Part shown: piece by piece, positions 12,227 to 23,138 of the stretch
Layout of the letters: each line of letters opens with the position of its first letter
How positions within the stretch are numbered: the first letter of the stretch is position 1
Notes under the pieces: model-generated
Database searches by the model: none
Told to the model about the DNA's origin: nothing
What the model saw: only the letters and a program-made list of their open reading frames with translations
Source: Limnanthes douglasii subsp. nivea
Taxonomy: Eukaryota > Streptophyta > Magnoliopsida > Brassicales > Limnanthaceae
Direction: 5' to 3'
Assembly (NCBI GenBank): GCA_036936605.1
Contig: JAUPFV010000005.1
Span: forward strand, 157,295,195 to 157,359,194
DNA: 64,000 bases
Translations under genes and position numbers: made by a program

Positions 12227-12409
12227 GGACACGTGTCCTTCTCTGATTCGCCACACCGACTGTTTTTCTCCTAGAATGGCGCTCCCACTTGCTTCAAAAA
12301 GCAACTTCTTCATTTAATGCGAATGACATCAGCGCCACCTTTAATCGTTGCATCTACCCTTTCGAATCCTCCTAGGTATCGAAGCATTATCTTCCTGATT
12401 AGTATAAAT
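12227..12409 (+). promoter_or_regulatory. Promoter of the element B antisense ORF (G-box palindrome and TATA box)
   Basis: Palindrome GGACACGTGTCC at 12227-12238 and TATAAAT at 12403-12409, 95 bp before the ATG. Element C has GACACGTGTC and TATAAAT at the same spacing (about 165 bp apart). The ACGTG core is the plant G-box/ABRE class; actual binding is inference. Confidence 0.6.
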
Positions 12410-12497
12410 CAGTTCACTTTTCACTATTTCATTATCTCTAATCTCTCAAACTCCAAAGATTTCATCTCTCAAAAAACCTTTCTTTTGGTGTGATTTT

Positions 12498-15459
12498 ATG
12501 TTCATAGCAAGAAACGCTTTGGTAAAAGGTGGGTGGCTCAATTTGTCAGAGTTGGAAAAGACTCAAAAAGTTGAATGAGAAAGGCGCATCGCTGCAGGCC
12601 TCCCTGTTTCCCCTGTTAATAAACCAGAAACACCAAGCTCATAGCCTGATCGGGGTTCTTCTTCAATTAAGAGTGCTAAACCTAGGAGGTTGTTCCAGTC
12701 CAACCTTTCACCAATCGTTTCGGGCTCATCGGTCCAGGAGTCAGAGCCTGTTGTTGAACCAGGGCAGGTAGTCACAAGTTTCAAGAAACCTTCCCCATTT
12801 ATTGCCATAGGGTCAGATGTTGATATCTCCCCGGAGAAGCTGGTAGATAGACGAAAGGGTCGTCTGGTTAAAGGGCAGGTTGCTGGCACACAACCTAAAC
12901 CAAAATCCACGCCTTCGAAATCCGGGGCAAAAAGTAAAACCACAGGGTCAGAAGCACCCATCAAAACTTCCAAGGACAAACTTTCTGGACTGGAGGCTAC
13001 TAGCTCAAGTCTTCGAAAAGAGACCTCCGAGTCCGAGCCCCAACCGGACTCTAGACCCCAAGAGGGAAAGGATGCTCAACAATCCGAAGGGCCTACTGAG
13101 CCAATCACCAGCCCCTCTCTTCCTAAAACAGCTGACAACCCATCCATGGTAATGGAGGATATAATGGAGGATAGCATTGAAGAAGCCCCTTTCGAGACTG
13201 ACATATCCGGGCAAACAAGTGAAACTGCCATGGCTAGGAAGAGCAAAGGCAAGGAAAAAGTTTGTTTAAAGCACCCGGACCTGCCGGAGTGCCTTGTGGG
13301 AAAGGTGGGGCCTTGTTTTCACAAGGTAAATGTTAAATATTTGCTGGCTATGCAGAAAATCAAGTACGCTTTCATTCACACAGCTGAACTTGGCCGGATA
13401 AGAACAAAGTGGGGTATTCCAGAGAATGTCAAAGTAAGAATCCCAATCGATCCGGAGACGCCCATGGATTGTAAGCTCAACGAGATTGTCTTCTATACTG
13501 AGTTGTTCAAATGGGGACTAAGGTTTCCTTTGGACCCAGAAATAGTCAGATATTTCCATCTGATTAAGTTGTGCCCAAGCCAGCTAAGCCCCAATGCATG
13601 GTTCACCCTTATGGTATGTATCATGGCTTCAAGGCTCTCCGGAATTCCTCTTCTGATGGAGCAATTTGCTGCCGTGGCAAGCCTCTGTAGAAATCATCTC
13701 ATCCCTTTATATCACTTCAACATGGGTGACAACTACAAGGTGGTGGATGACTTGCTTGAGTCAGATAAAGGCTGGAAGACTCAATTTCTGTTCGTCAACG
13801 GTGCTTGGGAGAATGGGAAGAAAATTAAAGCTGGTGTCAACCCAAGCATGCTCATCAGCAGATGGCGAAGTGATGGTAATAATCTCACCAGATACTTCTA
13901 CTTTTACTTTAAAAAAATTCTCTAACTCTTTTTCCTTTCGCTTTTTGGTAGTGCTTCCCAAGGATTTCAACGATTACCTAGAGGCCGGGCAGACTACTTA
14001 TGCCAAGCTGAATGCTTGTACAGCTGAAAAATGGGAAAACCGCTTCCACAACTGCTTTACCGAAGGCAACTTAGCCAGATCTTATCTGTGGAATACGACG
14101 GACCGGAGGGATCTGTCTTGGGAGGAATTAACTACTCCACCCCCTCTGGGAGTGATCTTCCGAAAGACAGAGGGAAAAGATGGAAAACTGATCTTGCTGG
14201 GTAGAGCTAAAGCCCCAAGCAAGATGAAGGGCAAAAAGGCCAAGGCCGGGCGAGGTCTGGCAGAGGCCAATCCTACTTAAGTGGAAGAAGCTATCCCAAC
14301 AAATCCCGAGGGACAAGGTCAAGTGAAAATCGATGATGCCTTACTACAGGTGGTGGAACACGAGAGCACCAAGAAAGCTGATGGGTCTTCAAAGCCTCAA
14401 AAGGTCCTTAAAAAGGAAAAAAACAAGGAGCAGAAGGTGGAGGTCGGGACGCCAAGAGAAAGAAAACTTCCAAACGAGATGAGGTTTCTCTCCGGGATCC
14501 GGAGCCACTACCTCTTGTTAACCCTACGGACCCTACGAGAGCAGAAGAGATCCCTGGTGACTTTCGAACCAAAGAGGTTGGAGGAGGGGGTATCAATATT
14601 GATGGTGTCGACATCACCGGGCTTAAGGGGATTGATCTTTATTTTGAAGGCCTCCCAGAGATGATTTTGTTGGGCCCTACCACCCTCCAAGTTCTTCGAA
14701 CACCGTCACATTCAACGGTAAGTCTTTTTCTATTTCAAGTAAAAGGGATGTCATTGCTCACTCCATTCTGAGAAATGTCCAACCAGTGCTTATTTTGGAA
14801 AAGCAAGTACGCAATCAGTCAGCCATCATCAACACCCTTAATTCTGACAAAGAGAAACTTTCTAACGATCTTCTTAGTGCCAACCAAAATACTAAGGCAT
14901 TGAGGAAAGAAATGAGGAGTTGAAGAAACGTCAGGAGGACTTAGCCAACAGGTTAGCCACTTCGGAAGGAGTTGTCAAAGAACTCCAACTAAAAAAATTT
15001 GTCCTGGAAAGAGACCTTCGGTCATCAAAAGAAGAGGTGAAGGCCAAAGATAGCACCATTCAGTCCTTAACTAATGATAAGGTCTCTCTTGAGAATAGTG
15101 TGTCTAAGGCTGAGCAAGAAAAGGATGACTTGTTGAGGGAGCAGGAGAAAACAATCCAGGCTAGGATGGATGCTTACACCAATGAGGTGATAGATTCTCA
15201 TGAGGCAAGGTAAGCTGAGGTTAGGTCAGATATGGTTCTACTATTTCATGAAAAATTTCTGAAGAAGACTTTGGGGGATTTATGGCGATTCGTGGAGTAC
15301 GAAGACATTCCTCACCATACCATGTCTGTTGGTGATAAGTATAACTACTCCATTAAGGACACCAGTGATGAAGAAGAAGAAACCGGGCAGAGTCCGGATG
15401 ATGACCCAAAGGAGAAAAAGCCAAGTGAGGCTGAGCTATCTTCAAAGGCTCAGTCTTAA
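12498..15459 (+). pseudogene. Element B antisense ORF (putative gypsy-type transposon protein), inactivated
   Basis: Homologue of the intact antisense protein of C, read opposite to gag-pol. The start MFIARNALVKGGWLNLSELE matches C. Exon 1 (12498-13875) has TGA and TAG nonsense codons in the first 80 codons, then a long clean stretch containing RTKWGIPENVKVRIPIDPET. The intron at 13876-13951 (76 nt, GT…AG, phase 1) joins …WRSD to LPKDFNDYLEAGQ. Exon 2 has a stop at 14278 and frameshifts, then a heptad-rich coiled coil (about 14780-15200) and an acidic tail (DEEEETGQSPDDD) ending at 15459. The biochemical role of this family is unknown; it is a known accessory ORF of Tat elements. Confidence 0.85.
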
Positions 15460-15497
15460 AGTATCAATTATCTTTTTAATTCTGTTGTGATTGAACC

Positions 15498-15598
15498 AAA
15501 GTCCTTGGATGGCCAAGGAATTTTTTGTAACCGTGTCCGGTCCTTTTCCGGATAAACCTTTCTTGTTTTGACAATTCAAAGTCCTTGGATGGCCAAGG
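15498..15598. repeat. Duplicated CCTTGGATGGCCAAGG motif between convergent genes, element B
   Basis: Two identical 21-bp copies (15498-15518 and 15578-15598), each with the inverted halves CCTTGG/CCAAGG. They lie 3' of the antisense ORF and 3' of pol. Elements A and C carry the same pair. Confidence 0.85.
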
Positions 15599-15972
15599 CA
15601 TTTCGTATGTTTTAATGAGTAGTTTTATTTTGCATAACTCCTGCATCGCTTTATGATTTTACTTTTGGTGGCTAATGTATAAACAGCCCTTAGTTATTTC
15701 ACAAGTATTTTAAAGTAAAATGAGAGTGTTTAAATTCTCCGATGACCAATTTTTAAGCAGTCACCACTCCACCAATTTAATCCGGTCTGCTATTGATAAA
15801 AAATTTCAGATAAAGCTTTTAATTTAAACACTCCGAATCTTTTAAGAAGACATCAAATTTTATAAAAAATCTCGGACACCTCATTAAAACCTCCCCGCGC
15901 CACCAGGGTAGGAAAGAGTATGCCCCCAAATATTTACATGAACTTTTAAGCAAGTAAATATTTACATAGTTT

Positions 15973-18900
15973 CTATTCCAAGTACAACCGGAGGTGTTCA
16001 ATGTTCCAGGGGTGATTCAAAATCCTTCCATCTTTGTCTTGGAGCCGATATGTCCCAGGCTTCATCTTTTCAATGACCACATAGGGTCCTTCCCAAGTTG
16101 GAGCCAACTTATCGAACTGCTTCTCTTTAGTATGTAGGAAAATGTTTCTTAATACCTTATCCCATGGCTGAAAATCCCTTCTCTTTACTTTAGAAGCAAA
16201 CCTGTTTCTCATCAAACCTTGATAATGTGCAGCTCTAAGGTGAGCCTTAACTCTTCTTTCTTCTATTAAGTCAAGTTGGCCTCTGATTGCCACCTCGTTA
16301 GCGTGTTCGGAAAAATTATGAACTCGAAATGAAGGGAGAGTAGCTTCTATGGGAGTTATGGCATCCATCCCATATACTAAGGCAAAGGGAGACTCTTGTG
16401 TTGCAGCCCCGGGAGTGGTCCGGTAAGCCCACAAAACTTCTTGCAAATAACTAGGCCATTTTCCAGCAGCTCATTCTAAATTCTTCTTTAGACCGGACAA
16501 TATTGTCCTGTTGGCCACTTCGACTTGATCATTTGCTTGTGGGTGGAAAGGAGAAGAAAAGAAATGATATATGCCTCTAGAGGCACAGAAACTCTCCATT
16601 TCTTTGTTGTCGAACTGTGGCCCATTGTCTGTTGTTATCTTTTGTGGAATTCCAAATCTGGAACAGATATTGGATAAAATGAATTTTATAACAGCTTTTG
16701 ATGTTGTACCTGCCAATGGAGCTGCTTCGATCCACTTTGAAAAGTAATCAATAGCAACGATTATAGTTCTGCGCCCCTCGGATGCCATGGGTAGAGGTCC
16801 CACTAAATCCAACCCCCATCGAGCAAAAGGTATTGGCTCAGAAATTGACTCTAAAGGGATGGTTGGGATATGAATTTCATTGCTAGATCTCTGGCATGGG
16901 TCACACTTTTTTACCAACTCCCTAGCATCTTGCATTATGGAGGGCCAATAGTACCCAGCTAACAAAACTCTTCTTGTTAGAGCCCTGAATCCATAGTGAA
17001 CTGATCCCTCACCATCATGTAACTCGGAGAGCACTATTTGAGACTCGTCGACCCCCACATTGTAAGAGGGGTTTACTATAAGACTTCTTATAAAGAATAT
17101 CTCTTAGGATGACAAAACCACGAGCCTTGTACTTTACTTTTCTTGCTATTGATTTTTCCGGAGGCAAGATGTCATCTGAGAGATATTGAAGGAGAGGAAA
17201 TCTCCAATCTTGAGGCTGTTTTATCTGTATATTTAAACTTTGTTTTTCCTCATCCGGATTGACTTAAATGGATGGGCACTCTAGCACATGAATCCAAGGG
17301 TAGGACTCAGTATAGGCTATGGTTGCCAAGGAGTCTGCCAGTATATTTTCTATTCGGGGTATGTGTTCATAGATGATGTTCTTGAAATTAAGAGCCACTT
17401 CTTTGAGAAGAAGTAAGTATTTAACCAGCTGCTCCTTTTTTGCTTCAGATTGACCTTGTGCATGATGGGTAAAAAGCTGAGAATCGCTCATTAACTTGAC
17501 CCTTTTGGCTCCACAAATTAGAGTCAATTTCAAACCAGCTATAACAGCTTCATATTCGGACTCATTGTTAGAAGCCCTGAAAGCAAAACATATAGCTTGG
17601 TACATTTTGTCACCGTACGGAGAGGTCAAACATACCCCTGCACCACATCCCATGGTACTTGATCCACTATCAGTCCGGATAACCGAGACTTTTTTGTCTA
17701 TCACATCAGTTGTTTGCTTAGTATCCCTATTTGAGTGAAATTCAACTAAGAAATCTGCCACCGCTGGGGCTTTGATTGCTGTTCGAGGGGCAAAATCAAT
17801 TTTGAAGTCTCCCAGTTCCATTGACCACTTAGTCATTCTACTTGAAATGTCGACCTTTTGGACAACGTTTTTTAAGGGAAAAGACGTCCGGACAATAATG
17901 GGATGAGCCTGAAAATAAGGTCTCATCTTCCTCGCAGCAATCACCAGGGCTAGTGCTAATTTCTCAAGCTTCAAGTAGCGCTTTTCTGCATCAATCAAAC
18001 TCTTGCTAATGTAATACACCGGACGGGGAAAATTATCTACCCCCCTTACCAATACTGCACTTATGGCACAACTAGATACTGCCAAGTATATGTAAATAGT
18101 CTCTCCGTCAACGGGTTTAAACAAAGTCTTGGGGGAGGACAAATGCTTTTTGATTTCATCGAAGGCTTCATCACACTGTGAGGACCAATCAAAATCCTTT
18201 GCACCTTTCAAAGTTCGAAAAAAACGGGGCACACCTGTCGGAAGACCTTGAAATGAATCGATTTAATGCAGCCAACCTCCCAGTCAATCGTTGTACTTCC
18301 TTAACATTCCGAGGAGGCTTCATTTGCAGTAAAGCATTAAGCTGGTCCGGATCAGGCTGTATCCCTTGCTCACTTATTACATACCTCAGGAATTTCCCGG
18401 ACTGCACCCCAAACACACATTTTTCTGGGTTTAATTTCAAATTTACTTTCACTAAGTTAGCAAAAGTTTCTTGGAGATCTTCCAAGTGTAGTTCTTCGTC
18501 CATACTTTTCACCATCATGCCGTCAATGTAAACTTCCATGTTTCTTCAAATTTGATTTGCAAAAGCCTTGTTTACCAACCTTTGATAGGTAGCCCCAGCA
18601 GTTTTTAACCCAAATGGCATCACTTTGTAACAATGAAGGCCCCTATCAGGAACAAACGTAGTATGCTCCTGATCCTTCGGATCCACTTGAATCTGGTTAT
18701 ACCCGGAGAAGGCATCCATAAAAGATAGCAGCTTGTTTCCAGATGTGGAATCCACCAACTGATCAATCCGGGGGACTGGGTATAAATCCTTTGGGCAAGC
18801 TCTGTTGAGATCTGTAAAATCGATACACATACGCCACTTGCCATTTTTCTTTTTTACCAATACCGGATTGGCTGTCCACAAAGGGTACTGAGACTCCTTT

Positions 18901-19259
18901 ATGTGCCCCATTTTAGTAAGTTGGTCGACCTCTTGAACTATGACATCAGCCTTTTCCTTAGAAAAATCTCTTCTTTTTTGTATCACAGGTGCTATGTCCC
19001 TTCGGATGGACAGTTGGTGTGATATAATATCTGCTAGTACTCCGGTAACATCAGCATTGCACCAAGCAAAAACATGTTGATGGTCTTTCAGGAACTTTAA
19101 CATTTTACCCTTTAATTCCAATGTCATCTTGGACCCTATCTTGACATTTTTTCCTTCAGCCAAAGAATGTGTTTCAACTTCTTCAATAGGTATTAAAACT
19201 CCAGGGGTCTCTATGGGTTCATCAATTTCACCCTCTCCCCAAGAAAGCCCCTCAAACTG
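15973..19259 (-). pseudogene. Element B pol (RT, RNase H x2, integrase), inactivated
   Basis: Starts directly after the UAG at 19260-19262 and in the same frame as protease. RT: KNGKWRMCIDFTDLNRACPKD, FMDAFSGYNQ, then a TGA replacing the GGA codon before RNMEVYIDGMM; the second active-site Asp is Gly. A frameshift near 18232 precedes the connection RNase H (EKLALALVIAARKMRPYF). The second RNase H has VIRTDSGSSTMGCGAG (17650-17700). A frameshifted gap at 17060-17260 precedes integrase: CDPCQRSSNE zinc ligands, WGLDLVGP, TDNGPQFD, then EVANRTILSG (the catalytic Glu), and a C-terminal part ending IEHLRLYLE at 15973. Confidence 0.88.
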
Positions 19260-21505
19260 CTATTCCTCATTGATCCGAACTGCCCCCAACGTCCGAGGAG
19301 CCAGTGTTGTTGCATAACACTCTCTTGCTACCTTTCGGCTGCTCCGAACAACTCCCACTTGTCCTTGCACAACATATTTCAAATATTTGTGGGCTGTTGA
19401 GGTCACTGCATGCATCCTGGAGAGCCAAAACCTCCCCAGAATAGCATTATAACAAGTGGGACAATCCACCACGATGAACAATATTACAACCATCTTTTTA
19501 AAAGGACCATTGCCCAACAAAACCTCCTCCTCGAACTCCCCGATTACATCTGCTGAGCTTCCGGTGAAACCCACAATTGACCTGTTCGAATGCTGAATTA
19601 CTGCTGGATTCTTCATTTTTTTGTAGGAAGTCAAAAAGAGAATATTGGTTGAACTTCCGGTGTCCACTAAAATTTGTCTTATGTCATTGCCCCCGATGGA
19701 TGCTCCTATGACAACATCATCTTCATAAGGACCAACTATATGCTTAAGTCATCCTCATCGAAAAAAATGAAGGGAAATGGAATCTGCGATTGATAGGAAG
19801 TCATGCCTCCTTCCAGTTGGGTAGCTAAAGTATGAACATGCCTCTTTCTTGAAGAAGCAGTTGGTGCTGACATGGTGTCTCCTCCGAAAATTGTGAGCGA
19901 CTCATAAAAGTTGATAAGTCCGGACACCGATTTGCAATGTTCTATGATAACACCCACTCTATTCCGGGTCGGATCAGGGTCCAAGTATTCTGACTCTACA
20001 TCGAACCTCTCGATTATCACCATAGCCTCTTCCGGAGCCGATGTGCATGCATTGTTTGGACCAGCCCGATGAGCGTTATCAGGCCTATTTCCTCCTCTTC
20101 TTTTAACATGTGCTCCCAACTTTCCTCTATCAATCAAATTCTGGACTTCTTATTTCAAAGCAATACAATCCTCAGTGGTATGGCCAGTATCATGGTGATA
20201 CTGGCAGAAACAATTGTTGCGGCTCTTCCTAGGAGACTGTAACGCACCCGACCTTCGATAATGTATTTCGTCTTTTGTTTTGTCATAAATGGTGGCTACG
20301 TTTTCTTTTAATTCTGCAAACCACTCCGGTTGAACCCAAAGCCCTCGCTTATTTCTAGATTGTTGACTCTGAGCCGGAGCAGCTGGCTGAGACTGAGCTT
20401 TGGCTCTGTTATGACTCTGCTCGGCCTCCCTAGCCTTGTTCCCGGACTGGTTTTGGTTTGGATTCGGTGCAGCCGGAGCAGACCTCACCTGCTTGTGCAC
20501 CCTAGTTTTCTTTTTTTCATCTACATTAATCTGCTTTCCAACCTGATTCAGCAAACCTCCCCATGTCATGGCCTTTTTTCTGGTTACTGAATCAGCCAGG
20601 TTTCCAAGGTTTAAGCCCTGCCTCAGAGAGGCTATTGCTACTTGTTCAAAGCAATCAGCCAACCCATTCTTGGTGTTTACAAAGCGACTTATGTATTCTT
20701 TTAGAGATTCGTTTGGTTCTTGGGCACAATGGATAATCGTGTCTCCATTGCCCTTTACCTCCTTACTTCCAACAAACTGTCTTCGAAAAGCCACCCAAAA
20801 TGTATCGAAATTTCTGATGCAGCCTTATGGCAAACTGTTGTACCACTTCAGAGCACTTCCCGTAAATGATTGGGAGAATGCTCTACAAAGAAACTTGTCA
20901 TCATCATCAAAATTCATCATGAAATTTTTGAACTATTCCAAGTGGGTTATCAGGGTCTTTACTGCCATCGTATTTTTCCATTTTTGTACTGTCAAACCTC
21001 TTAGGAAGGTTTCCAGACATGATTTTAGAGGACAATGGAGATTGTCTCCGATTCCGGCCACGACTGAAAACGGTATCCTCATTAGGAGTTGCAAAGATAC
21101 CTGGTTCATCATGGAAGGCAAAAGGATCCATCACCATTCGATTTACGTGTCTCCGGCTATGGGACGATCCTTTGCCTATATGCCTCTTTAACTTTCCATG
21201 CCTATCCTTTTTTCTTGAGTATTTTTTGACTAAATTTTGTTTCTTTTTCGAACGGCCTTCATGACTGCTCGATGACAGGGATTCTTCGACTCCATCTTCG
21301 CCTGAGGAGATGCTGGAAGATTCTGAGTCTGAATCAGAGCTATTGACGTCTTAGACTTCTCTTTTGTGCCCATCTCTGCCCTCTTGGCAGCCCTCAGAGC
21401 TTCTATTTCAACTTTTAACCTATCTCGCTCCTCAATGGTGTATTCATCATTTTCTCCCACCACTTCGACCAAATCTGGTGGTACTTCCTGCACGTCCAGA
21501 TTCAT
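19260..21505 (-). pseudogene. Element B gag-protease, inactivated
   Basis: ATG at 21505 (MNLDVQEVPPDLVEVV) aligns with the start of C. A deletion and frameshift near 21340 removes most of the Ser-rich linker. The gag core (KMEKYDGSKDPDNP…, WYNSLP, FRRQFVGSKE, YISRFVNTKNGLADC) spans 20150-21000 with a frameshift at about 20810. The knuckle is CQYHHDTGHTTEDC (20160-20205) and the stop before 20150 replaces a Gln codon. The protease DTGSSTN lies at about 19650-19667. The frame ends at TAG 19260-19262, in frame with pol. Confidence 0.88.
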
Positions 21506-21557
21506 CCGAACTGGTTTTTCCTGATGGTTTTGAATGCTAGATTCAGGCACCGTCGTC

Positions 21558-21575
21558 CTCCCACTGTGGTCGCCA
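21558..21575 (-). promoter_or_regulatory. Element B primer-binding site
   Basis: Minus-strand TGGCGACCACAGTGGGAG, three bases from the 5' LTR end, as in C. Confidence 0.8.
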
Positions 21576-21578
21576 ATT

Positions 21579-21954
21579 TGGTGAGGTTTATTTTCGTTTG
21601 AGGGTAATTTTGTCCAGATTTTTGTGGTATTTTGAAGGTATTTAATGGTTGGATAGAGTGTAGAGGGAGAATTGAGCTGCCTGGTTGTATTTAATTTTCA
21701 TTACCCTCATTAAATGAAAGTGGTTGGGTATTTATACCCTTAATTATGGGCCACATGGGCTTTCGGGTTGACTTATGGATTCGGGTCGAGTTCAAAGACC
21801 CATTTAGTTTTAAGCAGGTATTTTATTAGATTAGTCATGAAGTGATTAAGTTTTTAGTACATTAGTTCTATCCGGACGTTTTAGTAGGGGGGATGTTTTC
21901 TGAATTGCCCTGTCCGGTTCTCATAAAGAGTGACAACAAATTCCGGACTCATCA
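21579..21954 (-). repeat. Element B 5' LTR
   Basis: 376 bp, partner of 11693-12068. In sense orientation it runs TGATGAGTCCGG…CCTCACCA. Followed on its right by TSD TAACT (21955-21959). Confidence 0.92.
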
Positions 21955-22605
21955 TAACTGAGTCTGGAAAACCCCATCTTTTCCTAATCTTATCCAGTTT
22001 GATAGTATGTGTATATACATAAAAGATTTTGTGAAGAGCCAGTAAGTATTTTACACTAACCTTGCCAAAGCTGGGCCCTACTCTCCCCTCTAAGCACTCC
22101 GGAAGTGCTTCGGTATTAGGCATCCCTACCTTTCTTCTGGTAGTCCGAACTGCTGTGGTATCTCTAATATTTCCGGACGTCTCCAGTAGAGTATTTTCCT
22201 CACAATCTTCCATGTTTTCTTCCATTATGTTTGGCCATTGATCAGCCGATATAACACATTCAAATCCTTTTGTTATTTGAGCAGCTTCACCAGGAGGAAG
22301 TGGTAGATACGGATCCAAAGAAAGTTGAACAAATCTATTATCCTTGGGTTGATATTTTTCAAGGATGGATGGGTTCTTTTAGCCTTGGAGAGTCGAGTAA
22401 CCCTTCAGGGAGTAGTATTTTCAGCATCTGATCCCATAGTGATGAATGGTGAATATTTCTTAATGCTTGAAACAGTTTTTTCTTTAAAAACATATTTCAG
22501 GGATATCTGAACAGAAGTTTCAGAATCTAATAGAGATAGAGTTGGGATGAAAAGAATCTTTATTATTACTGATGCTTTTGATGAAGACAAAGTTTTTTCT
22601 AGCTT
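21955..22605 (-). pseudogene. Element A antisense ORF, N-terminal part
   Basis: Continuation of the ORF broken by B. Minus-strand reading from the right: LSSSKASVIIKIL, SLLDSETSVQISLK, SPFITMGSDAE, MEENMEDCEEN, LPECLEGRVGPSFGKVSVKYLLALHK, then LDKIRKRWGFPDSV up to the TSD. These align in order with the C protein (GSSSSKG…, SGSSVQES, FAMGSDSD, MEKRMEDSTEE, LPESLEGRVGPCFHK, RTKWGIPENV). A stop and a frameshift separate the pieces. The first ~80 codons, promoter and 3' LTR of A are missing, replaced at 22606 by the C LTR. Confidence 0.8.
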
Positions 22606-23065
22606 AATTCGAAGTGCTCCCCGGAAGGGCAGCCCAAAGTAAATCTCTCCGTAAACCGGACAGGATCCAAGAGCTTAATTCGGACAGGACATTTGAACCG
22701 GGCAGGTGACTTCGAACACTGCAACCCCAAAGCAGTTCGAACTATGACTAAAGTACTAAAAAACCTAAACACTATCTGACTAAGCTACCTGCCCATCTGC
22801 TTAAAACTCATGGGTCTTTAAACATGACCCGGGTCCATTAAACTTGACCCGAAAGCCCATAAGGGCCCAAATTACTTACTATAAATACCCAACCACCAGC
22901 ATTAACTATGGGTAACAAAAAATTTACTGCTGCCAAGCTGCTCAATTCTCTCTCTACCTTGAAACACCTTGAAACATCTTCACACCACCCTGAAACACCC
23001 TCACGCCGCCTTAAAACTCCACTTGAAATTACTAGCCTACCCTTAGGCTACTTTTATCCTCACCA
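22606..23065 (+). repeat. Element C 5' LTR, 5'-truncated
   Basis: 460 bp matching 32664-33123. The TGATGAGTCCG start seen in the 3' LTR is absent here. TATA box TATAAATA at 22880-22887. Ends CCTCACCA. Confidence 0.92.
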
Positions 23066-23068
23066 AAT

Positions 23069-23086
23069 TGGCGACCATAGTGGGAG
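23069..23086 (+). promoter_or_regulatory. Element C primer-binding site
   Basis: TGGCGACCATAGTGGGAG three bases after the LTR. The sequence is shared with A, B and (altered) D. The tRNA was not identified here. Confidence 0.8.
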
Positions 23087-23138
23087 GCGACGGTGCCTGA
23101 ATCCAGTGTTCAAAACCAAGTAAAGAAATTCTGTTCGA

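Larger units (their letters stand above)
11693..21954 (-). mobile_element. Tat-type gypsy retrotransposon B, complete but decayed, nested in A
   Basis: Complete 10.26-kb element in minus orientation. Two 376-bp LTRs begin and end TGATGAG…CACCA (in sense orientation) and a 5-bp TSD TAACT flanks them. Sense order from the right: 5' LTR, primer-binding site, gag-protease, pol, then an antisense ORF (plus strand) before the 3' LTR. The LTRs differ at roughly 17 bases plus two small indels by eye, more than those of C, so B is older than C but younger than A. Reading frames carry several stops and frameshifts and the RT active site reads YIDG. Confidence 0.93.
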
